Assembly (NCBI GenBank): GCA_028554755.1 | Contig: JAPTOF010000057.1 | Coordinates: forward strand, 16,887 to 80,886 | Length of the DNA stretch: 64,000 nucleotides | Direction of reading: 5' to 3' | From: Cordia subcordata | Lineage: Eukaryota > Streptophyta > Magnoliopsida > Boraginales > Cordiaceae | Shown: in pieces, positions 23,993 through 32,538 of the stretch | Layout: each line of letters starts with the position of its first letter | Position numbering within the stretch: the first letter of the stretch is position 1 | Notes under the pieces: model-generated | What the model saw: only the letters and a program-made list of their open reading frames with translations | The model's database searches: none | What the model was told of the DNA's origin: nothing | Program-made: the position numbers and the translations under genes

Positions 23993-24971
23993 TCTGAATT
24001 ATTATGTTGCTTACATATTGTAGCATACATCATCATTCTATGGATGGTATTATAAATTTGTTGATCTGAATGGCCATCTATATTCCACTCATAAATTGTC
24101 TTACCATTATAGTAAGTTTGTTCATTAGGTAATTCCTCAAATAAAACATCTTGAGGTGTCGGTCTAGGATAATAATATTTTTTCTGGACCGGTTTATCAG
24201 CAAATTTATTATTACTCTGAATTCTATTAAGAGTTTCATTCACAATTTCTTGTTGATGTATATTATCAACTAAATTTGGAACTTCTTCTTTAGTTATAAC
24301 ATTTAATTTAAATGTCTTAAACTTATTATCAAGAAGTTTCTCAAATTCAGATATTTGTTCCAATTTAAAATTTTTAATTTTCGAGAGGTTGGATTGGATT
24401 ACTCTTTAATCTTGAAGGTTCTCCAATATTTATCTCCTTATTATTACCTTGTAATTTTTCAGAGAAATTTTTAATTCTTCAATCATCATATAAGTTTTTA
24501 ATAACCTATTATTGAGATACAATATTTGTTCTCCTAAGGCTACTAAATATAAATTAGTAAAATTATTTTGTTTCACCACATCATTTATATTTTTCGTTGT
24601 GGTTGGAAGAGTCTCATTCTCTTGCAGATTAAAGAAAGCATTAGCATATAATTTCATTCTTTCTTTATCCATTATTATTGGTTGATGTGTTGGAGGATAG
24701 ATTGATTCAACTTGTTCTCCATTTTTCAATTTCCAAAATTTTTCTAGGACATTTATATGATTACCTAGATAAGTTTCTAAAAACCATGGAATAAAATCTT
24801 TTATTTCATTAATATTTTCAAATGGTTATAGAATTCATCTTGAAGTATTTTTTCGCTAAATTAATATTTTTAGCAAACCAATCTTCAAAGGTTGATATAT
24901 ATGTTTTGAAATTCAGCTTGTATTTGTTTTCAGCTGAATCGTCGATCGAAATCAATTTTATTTTGATTCAT
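23993..24971 (-). pseudogene. Viral capsid, N-terminal part (segment C)
   Basis: On the minus strand the gene would start at the ATG complementary to 24969-24971 and is cut off at 23993 inside the capsid domain (after KQHNNS). Frames 24430-24729 and 23974-24363 carry most of it, with frameshifts between them (near 24380-24430) and near the start (24810-24960). It is close in sequence to segment D over the same region but has several extra one-base deletions. Confidence 0.85.
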
Positions 24972-26029
24972 CTCTAAATCGAAAGTTTAATTCGATCATT
25001 ATTTCGTCTAAAATCTCGTGATTATTATATATCTCGAGCAATATTATCTTCATTAATTTTAATTCCTGAACTTTATTTTGCAGTTTTTCGATTCGATTTA
25101 GAAGATGAACTCCCTATCGTATTGGGTAACTCAACTCTATAATCTATAGGAGAAATATATTTAATGAATTGAACTAGTTCTAGAATATCTAGATTTTCCT
25201 AGTCCTGAATTTCCACCTAATTCTGATGTACTTTTTCTGTTAAACTGAATTTGTATATCACCAGTAGATGTTTGTATTGCATCCACCAAATCTTCATTTA
25301 TTAATGGTGTTGCTGGAATTATTTTTTCAGCTAACCAAGTTTGTGGAAAATTTATTTCATCCCATCTTATAGATCTACGAGTTGTTATTTTAGATCTATT
25401 AAAATTGGTTTCAAATATTATTGTTTCTTGTTGATTGGTATTCATCAACTTACACTTTGGATTCAAAGTATACAAAGGTTTAAAATACACCTATATGATA
25501 CAAATCATACATACCGCAAATAATTATAACCATGCGTTTTCACATATAAAGTTAACGCATCAAGAATATTAACATCCGACAAAGATAATTGTAAATTCGA
25601 TAAGCATTAAAATATATAGGACCATGAGCTAAACTAGATTCCATTATACTGAGAGATTGACGCCGCCATATTACGAGCATCACGTAATACAGCAAGAAAT
25701 GATTCAGGTAAACAGATAATGTAAGAGGTTTGTGTTACTCAACAAGTTCAATATGCAAGAACTTATATTCGATGTGTATGCATCAATATCATCTTGACTA
25801 AGTAATTTAATAGTCAATTCCTCATTATGTATAGGAACCGATTCTTCACAAGTTTTAACAATTTGTTTAAAGCTTAATTTATCAAATGTACCAAAGGAAT
25901 ATATCATCCTGTGTTCTATTTTAGAATTGTCCATTTATTTAACAAATCCAAATTTTTGGAATTTCATATTCTTCTTTATCGTTTTCACAAGATTCGATTC
26001 TTTGCAAATATTGAAAGAATTGAAGACAT
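24960..26029 (-). pseudogene. Viral movement protein (segment C)
   Basis: Minus-strand copy from the ATG complementary to 26027-26029. The frames 25704-25934 and 25161-25490 carry recognisable stretches also present in D (RMIYSFGTFDKLSFKQIVK; TTRRSIRWDEINFP). Multiple small deletions destroy the central 30K-family core. The end of this gene overlaps the capsid start here: its frame reads through to a TAA four codons beyond the capsid ATG position. Confidence 0.82.
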
Positions 26030-26587
26030 ACTCAAATTATGTGAGCAATCAAATGATGAATTGAAATAATCTTGATCAACATAAAACTTGAGTTAATATC
26101 ATCACCAAAGAGTATTGACTAACAATGGCTCGATACAAATGAGGCTCGTGATAAGATCGAAATACAAGAATCGCGACATGCTTGAGTCCTTGTTTTGTTA
26201 TATCTGAGATATGCAAAATATGGATCCCTGGTACTTTACTTAATATATCATCAAACCCTAACCATGGAGTGAACAGAGAAGAAGGTCCTGTGCCAAAACG
26301 CCTTCAACACAACAATGGCAACAAGCAATGGACCTGGGACACTCCTAGGATTTAATCATATACTTCGAACCAGAACTCCAGGCAATATCAAAGATATATC
26401 ATAACCCTTAAGTCTAAACCATATCAGCGGAGCATTTGAGGGTTATCAACTACGTCTACAAATGGCTTAAAACAACTCTTATGTTATATCAGCATTATAT
26501 CAATTCATCAACAACTCAGCCTGTCATTAGGCCAAGAATTCAAACAAACAAAAATAAATGACAGAAAAAAAATAAAAAGACTGGATA
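26030..26587 (-). promoter_or_regulatory. Viral leader with damaged primer-binding site (segment C)
   Basis: This is the inverted copy of the pregenomic RNA leader. The tRNA-Met primer site at about 26130-26141 is damaged: on the minus strand it reads TTGTATCGAGC in place of TGGTATCAGAGC. The leader hairpin is intact near 26395-26450. The segment ends at 26587, at the palindromic centre. Confidence 0.75.
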
Positions 26588-26642
26588 GTTGATAACCCTC
26601 AAATGCTCCGCTGATATGGTTTAGACTTAAGGTTATCCATAT
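26588..26642. repeat. Centre of the C/D palindrome: extra copy of the viral leader hairpin
   Basis: The arms begin at 26587 (going left) and 26643 (going right), both with TATCCAGTCTTTTTA on their own strand. The 55-bp spacer is a third copy of the leader hairpin sequence (GTTGATAACCCTCAAATGCT...), which normally sits about 137 bp further inside each arm (26780 in D). Confidence 0.9.
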
Positions 26643-27114
26643 TATCCAGTCTTTTTATTTTTTTTCTGTCATTTATTTTTGTTTGTTTGAATTCTTGGCC
26701 TAATGACAGGCTGAGTTGTTGATGAATTGATATAATGCTGATATAACATAAGAGTTGTTTTAAGCCATTTGTAGACGTAGTTGATAACCCTCAAATGCTC
26801 CGCTGATATGGTTTAGACTTAAGGGTTATGATATATCTTTGATATTGCCTGGAGTTCTGGTTCGAAGTATATGATTAAACCCTAGAAGTGTCCCAGGTCC
26901 ATTGCCTGTTGCCATTGTTGTGTTGAAGGCGTTTTGGCACAGGACCTTCTTCTCTGTTCACTCCATGATTAGGGTTTGATGATATATTAGGTAAAGTACC
27001 AGGGATCCATATTTTGCATATCTCAGATATAGCTTAAAACTTAAGGACTCAAGCATGTCCACGGATTGCTGTTATTTGCGGTCTTATCACCTGGGCCTCA
27101 TTTGGTATCAGAGC
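26643..27114 (+). promoter_or_regulatory. Viral leader and tRNA-Met primer-binding site (segment D)
   Basis: It starts inside the leader, equivalent to about 23532 in B, and carries the hairpin at 26780-26830. It ends in an exact TGGTATCAGAGC at 27103-27114, complementary to the 3' end of initiator tRNA-Met, which primes minus-strand synthesis in Caulimoviridae. Confidence 0.9.
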
Positions 27115-27213
27115 CATTGTTAGTCAATACTCTTTGGTGATGACTATTAACTCAAGTTTTATGTTGATCAGTATTATTTCAATTCATCATTTGATTGCTC
27201 ACATAATTTGAGT

Positions 27214-28303
27214 ATGTCTTCAATTCTTTCAATATTTGCAAAGAATCAGAATACTGTGAAAAACAGTAAAAAAGAAGAATATGAAATTCCAAAAAATTTG
27301 GATTTGTTAAATAAATGGACAATTCCCAAAATAGAACCTAGGATGATATATTCCTTTGGTACATTTGATAAATTAAGCTTTAAACAAATTGTTAAAACTT
27401 GTGAAGAATCTGTTCCTATACATAATGAGGAATTGACTATTAAATTACTTAGTCAAGATGATATTGATGCATACACATCAGAATATAAGTTCTTGCATAT
27501 TGGACTTGTTCAGGTAGCTTTTAAACCTCTTACATTATCTGGTTTACTTGAATCATTTCTTGTCAGATTACGTGATGCTCGTAATTTGAATCAAGCGCCA
27601 ATCTCTCATGGGTATAATGGAATCTAGTTTAGCTCATGGTCCTATATATTTTAATGCTTATCCGAATTTACAATTATCTTTGTCGGATGTTAATATTCTT
27701 GATGCGTTAACTTTATATGTGAAAACACATGGTGATAATTATTTGCCGTGCATGTATGATTTGTATCTCATATAGGTGTATTTTAAACCTTTGTATACTT
27801 TGAATCCAAAGTGTAAGTTGATGAATACCAATCAACAAGAAACAATAATATTTGAAACCAATTTTAATAGATCTAAACTAACAACTCGTAGATCTATAAG
27901 ATGGGATGAAATAAATTTTCCAGAAACTTGGTTAGCTGAAAAAATAATTCCAGCAACACCATTAATAAATGAAGATTTGGTGGATGCAATACAAACATCT
28001 ACTGGTGATATACAAATTCGGTTTAACAGAAAAAGTACATCAAAATTAGGTGGAAATTCAGGACTAGGAAAATCTAGATATTCTAGAACTAGTTCAATTC
28101 ATTCTTATATTTCTCCTATAGATTATAGAGTTGAGTTACCCAATACAGTAGGGAGTTCATCTTCTAAATCAGAATAAGAAAACCTGCAAAATAAAGTTCA
28201 GGGAATTAAAATTAATGAAGATAATATTGCTCAGGGGATATATAATAATCCTGAAGATTTTAGACCAGAAATAACTGAGTCAGAATTAAACTTTCCAGTT
28301 TAA
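27214..28303 (+). pseudogene. Viral movement protein (segment D)
   Basis: 30K-superfamily movement proteins open plasmodesmata for virus spread. The start is ATG 27214, 100 bp after the primer site. The core reads LLSQDDIDAYTS, then HIGLVQVAFKPLTL and RLRDAR, the conserved motifs of caulimovirid movement proteins. Breaks: a frameshift near 27605, TAG at about 27773 (shared with segment C), TAA at 28175-28177, and TAA 28301-28303 next to the capsid ATG at 28306. The C-terminal part (27776-28177) includes TTRRSIRWDEINFP and a Ser-rich stretch. Confidence 0.9.
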
Positions 28304-28305
28304 GG

Positions 28306-29520
28306 ATGAATCAAAATAAAATTGATTTCAGTCTAGGCATCTCAGCTAGAAAACAAATACAAGCTGAATTTCAAAAACCTATATATCAACCTTTCAGAGA
28401 TTGGTTTGCTAAAAATATTAATTTAGCAGAAAGGAAAATACTTCAAGATGAATTCTATAACCATTTGGAAAATATTAATGAAATAAAAGATTTTATTCCA
28501 TGGTTTTTAGAAACTTATCTAGGTAATCATATAAATGTCCTAGAAAAATTTTGGAAATTGAAAAATGGAGAACAAGTTGAATCAATCTATCCTCCAACAC
28601 ATCAACCAATAATAATGGATTAAGAAAGAATGAAATTATATGCTAATGCTTTCTTTAATCTGCAAGAGAATGAGACTCTTCCAACCACAACGAAAAATAT
28701 AAATGATGTGGTGAAACAAAATAATTTTACTAATTTATATTTAGTAGCCTTAGGAGAACAAATATTGTATCTCAATAATAGGTTATTAAAAACTTATATG
28801 ATGATTGAAGAATTAAAAATTTCTCTGGAAAAATTACAAGGTAATAATAAGGAGATAAATATTGGAGAACCTTCAAGATTAAAGAGTAATCCAATCCAAC
28901 CTCCTCCAAAAATTAAAAATTTTAAATTGGAACAAATATCTAAATTTGAGAAACTTCTTGATAATAAGTTTAAGACATTTAAATTAAATGTTATAACTAA
29001 AGAAGAAGTTCCAGATTTAGTTGATAATATACATCAACAAGAAATTGTGAATGAAACTCTTAATAGAATTCAGAGTAATAATAAATTTGCTGATAAATCG
29101 GTCCAGAAAAAATATTATTACCCTAGACCGACACCTCAAGATGTTTTATTTGAGGAATTACCTAATGAACAAACTTACTATAATGGTAAGACAATTTATG
29201 AGTGGAATATAGATGGCCATTCAGATCAACAAATTTATAATACCATCCATAGAATGATGATGTATGCTACAATATGTAAGCAACATAATAATTCAGATAG
29301 AAATATTGCTTTAATGATAATAGCAGGGTTTACTGGTCCGTTAAAAGGCTGGTGGGAAAATTATCTCAATGAAAACCAAAGACAAACTGTCTTGAATACC
29401 ACAAGAACAGAAAACAATATTGTAAAACAGGAAGCTGTTTACACATTGACAATAAAAATTTGTGAACATTTTACAGGAAGATTCACAACTAATGCAGAGA
29501 ATATAAGATCTCTAATCTTG
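28306..29520 (+). pseudogene. Viral capsid, N-terminal two-thirds (segment D)
   Basis: The start is ATG 28306. The N-terminal region (28306-28620) ends at TAA 28621-28623, then the same frame continues from 28630 to the breakpoint at 29520 with no further stop. It includes the YYYPRPTPQDVLFEEL segment and the capsid motif GPLKGWWENYLNEN. The viral sequence stops at TCTAATCTTG and switches directly to foldback DNA; the last codons of the open frame (to 29589) are not viral. Confidence 0.9.
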
Positions 29521-30137
29521 ATTATTAGTATTAGAAATTTAACTTCCCATCAATTAATTTTTAAAACGATATTCATTTATGAGTTTTAAAAGATTAAATC
29601 CAAGTAAATTTGACATGACTATTAAAAGAAATACTTTTTTTTGAGTATTATGAGAGTGCTATGTCAACGCTTATATGACAATAGTTATTTTATTTTTAGC
29701 TTGTACAATAATTTATTATTTATTATTGATTTTATTTTTATTATTTTTTATCTTTGTGGATATAATTGAATTATTAGTTTTAATTGCAAATTAAATAATC
29801 AATCAATTAATATAATTTATGTGTGAATTCCAAAAGATTCTCTTATTATGTATTATGGATATATATTCTTATTTTTAATTTAAAAACTTGATTGCCAATT
29901 AATTTTTAAAAATAATATTTATTTGTGAATTCAAAAGGTTTATTTCTTATTCATTATGAATATATATTATTAAAATTTTAATTACTAATTAATTAATGTT
30001 TAAAAGCCTTAAAGTATTTTTTAGCCATGAATTTCAAAGATTAAACCTAAATAAATTTAATATTTATTATTAAAAAAATCGTATAAAACATAGAATATTC
30101 ATGACTAAATTGGTACAAAGCACGATAAAAGTGCCCT
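29521..30137. repeat. Second copy of foldback-arm DNA, with the arm's true outer end
   Basis: 29521-30085 repeats 16983-17566 in the same orientation at roughly 97 percent identity by eye; differences are two small indels and a few substitutions. 30086-30137 is not in the first copy. Its reverse complement (GGGCACTTTTATCGTGCTTT, AATTTAGTCATGAATATT) matches the foldback element's left terminus near 15306-15420, so it is the right terminus displaced by the virus insertion. Confidence 0.9.
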
Positions 30138-30149
30138 ATTGTTATTAAG

Positions 30150-32020
30150 ACTCATATAGATAAGGGTTTTTTGTTGCCTAAGGGAGTGGTTGAGAACATT
30201 GAAAAGAAACGTGGTTCGTTCTTGTGGTCAGGGTAGAAGGGGAATGGCAGGAGAGCAAAGGTGGATTGGGATCTTGCTTTGTGCCGATTGATGAAGGAGG
30301 ACTGGGCATAAAACGCATCGATGATTTTAACCTTGCGATGGCATGTAAAATGCTTTGGAAGATCCATAATCGCATCATCAATCGGGGTTGAGTGGGTATA
30401 TGCATACCATTTGTCTAACAAGAACTTGTGGATAGTTAATATTGTTAGCTCTGCAGCGTGGTACTAAAGAGGAGGCTTTTGGAGATACGTTCCGTTGTTC
30501 AAAAGTATATTTTCCATAAGATTGGCAAAGGGGAGGGTACTCACTTCTGGATTGACAATTGGCATCTGTTGGTATTCTCATTAGGAGTGTACATCAGAAT
30601 TTGCAAAAACTGTTTAGACCGAACAAACTCAACTGTAAACAAATGATTTTTAAAGTAATTCGGTTAGTTACGATTTTATTTTTTAAAAATCATAGAAGAA
30701 AGTTTGGTTTTCAGTTTTAGAGAGTGAAAACCGTGGTTTAAACCAAACTGCCCGCTATAGTAGTATTATTATTATTTATTTTATATATATAGACAAACAC
30801 ACAAATGAATATATTTCTATATAAATAAACGTTTAGCAATTATGTATAGACTAATACACTGTATATGCTTGATTATTTATTTAAGTCTTTAATTCTTTTC
30901 TAATAAGTTTTGGAATTGAACAAAATGATAGTATTATAGTTTTTATCTTTAAAAAGATTAACAATAAACACTCAAAATAAGTACAAAAGAAAGACAATTT
31001 GATCAAGTGATATCAATCAATTTGAAAAATTGTAAGTTTTGATACTAATTAAAAGTGAAATACCTCTATATTATAATATGCATATGAATTTTGTTATTGT
31101 TGGTATATATCATAATGTAAATGTTTTATCTCATAAAATCAATTGAAAAAACCGCCTGGAATCGCACTAAACCCCATTAATTGAAACTATTGATTCCTTT
31201 AGTACTTTGGTCGGTTTTGGTTTTGTGAAGTAATAAACCGTCTAAATTGGTTCGATTAGAAAATTAGTGCAAAAACTACACTAAATCACCCGTTTACACC
31301 CTTAGTTCTCATGGATTATTTTGGGCTAGCGGCTGAGCGACGGAATGGTTTTGATGAGTTTGTAAAGGTTGGGGAGTTTATTGAGCATGATGGGTGGCGC
31401 TGGCCAAATAGTCCAAGTATGCTGGACAAGCTAGCAGCTAAAATTGGAGATATAGACCCATGTCTTCGTCGTGAGGACTGTGTGGTATGGTTGAGGAGTA
31501 GGAATGGGTGCTTCATAACACGGTCTGTGTGAGAGATGTGTAGGAGGTAATTTCATAAACTAACGTGGACTAGTGTTATGTGGTTTAAGGGCAATGTGTC
31601 GAAGTATGGTTTTTGTGCATGGCTAGCTTGACTTGATCGACTGCCAACGAAATGTACTTTTGTCTTGGGAATTCAATGTGGATCCAATGTGTATCTTTTG
31701 TCGGCATGAGATGAAGACAAGTGATCATCTATTCTTTGAGTGTAGATTTACTCATAGGTTGTGGTGTAAGGGCACGGGCCTAACCAAGTGCTACAGTAGA
31801 TTAAAGGAATGGCATCAAATAGCTAGTGGAGTCCATGAGGTTAGGAGCCAAAATTCATTGCAATTGCTGGTCCTTCGGTTATTATTTTCTGCGCTCATAT
31901 TTTATGTGTGGAAAGAGAGGAATTTAAGGTTGCATCAGCATGCGCTCTCTGAGGAATGTATGTTTAGTCAGATTGAGTTTGTCATTAGGAATAAGGTATG
32001 GAAGGTGGGGAAGTTTACGG
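30150..32020 (+). pseudogene. LINE (L1-type) ORF2, 3' part, split by a MITE
   Basis: The frame starts inside the reverse transcriptase C-terminal region: LPKGVVENIEKKRGSFLWSG, then WDLALC and VEWVYAY-like boxes, as in plant L1 elements. Coding resumes after the MITE with WRWPNSPSMLDKL and VVWLRSRNGCF (31311-31532), then the zinc-binding zf-RVT domain CIFCRHEMKTSDHLFFECRF with HRLW (about 31690-31765), and YVWKERNLRLH. Stops and frameshifts occur throughout. No 3' A-tail is seen; the copy ends at about 32020, where the MuDR-like element begins. Non-LTR elements insert by target-primed reverse transcription and are often 5'-truncated, which fits. Confidence 0.88.
30575..31312. mobile_element. 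hAT-like MITE inside the LINE
   Basis: The insert 30582-31305 is flanked by TTCTCAT (30575-30581 and 31306-31312). Removing it rejoins the LINE reading region. Ends TAGGAGTGTACA and, inverted, TAAGGGTGTAAA match at 10 of 12 positions. Inside, GACCGAAC and AACCGTCTAAATTGGTTCGA are the GGTTCGGTTT-type words common in plant hAT MITEs. A 7-8 bp duplication fits hAT. Confidence 0.75.
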
Positions 32021-32407
32021 GATTTTTTTTTACCCAAATTTTAATATGCTATCCAAAACTAATCCAATCCGTGATAGGGTTTAAAAAATAACCCATTCTA
32101 GTTTCCAAAACGCGCCAGACACACTCAGGGAGAGCAGACCGCACTCTAGGAATACGTCCGTGTTCCAGGAGCGCGGCCACATTCTCGGAGAGCGGTCCGC
32201 CTTCCCGAAACGAGACTGCTTGTCCCAGCTTTTCCCTGTCCATTCCCCTGGCAGATTTGATTGGATTGCAGGGAATTTATTCTTAACAGCGCATTTTGGG
32301 TGTGCGTTTACAGTGATTCGAACATATTTCCTACCATCGGTTATGCTCTAGTCACTTCACGTCACGGGAAATTTCAGAAATCTCACTCCCAGAATGCATT
32401 TTTTAAC

Positions 32408-32415
32408 TATATAAA
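32408..32415 (+). promoter_or_regulatory. TATA box of the MULE transposase gene
   Basis: TATATAAA lies 131 bp before the transposase ATG at 32539 in a CT-rich leader, a plausible plant Pol II promoter. Confidence 0.6.
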
Positions 32416-32538
32416 CCCCAACCCCTTCCTCCACCGGCTTATTCAATCCTTTGCCCATTCTACAGCGTCTCACACACTAACTTTCTGCCAAATTCCTTCC
32501 ACTTCTTGCTATAACTTTCTACCAAAGCATCTAAAAGA

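Larger units (their letters stand above)
17570..29520. mobile_element. Endogenous Caulimoviridae cluster, four segments in alternating orientation
   Basis: Segment A 17570-18250 (minus), B 18251-23991 (plus), C 23993-26587 (minus), a 55-bp centre 26588-26642, and D 26643-29520 (plus). All four are pieces of the same virus: overlapping stretches (for example the capsid region shared by A, C and D) are nearly identical. Laying D (from its primer site at 27103 to the point equivalent to B's start, about 29328) next to B (18251-23991) gives a circle of about 7.97 kb, within the family's genome range. Gene order movement protein, capsid, protease/RT/RNase H, extra ORF resembles florendoviruses as I remember them; genus needs an RT phylogeny. 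All genes are disrupted. Confidence 0.93.

Noticed and set aside
29521..29589. Extension of the viral capsid frame to 29589
   Set aside because: Those codons lie in duplicated foldback DNA and are a chance continuation past the breakpoint.
16983..30085. Interpreting the 570-bp flanking repeats as LTRs of a giant element
   Set aside because: They lack TG...CA ends, primer site and polypurine tract at the inner borders, and the first copy is continuous with the rest of the foldback arm.
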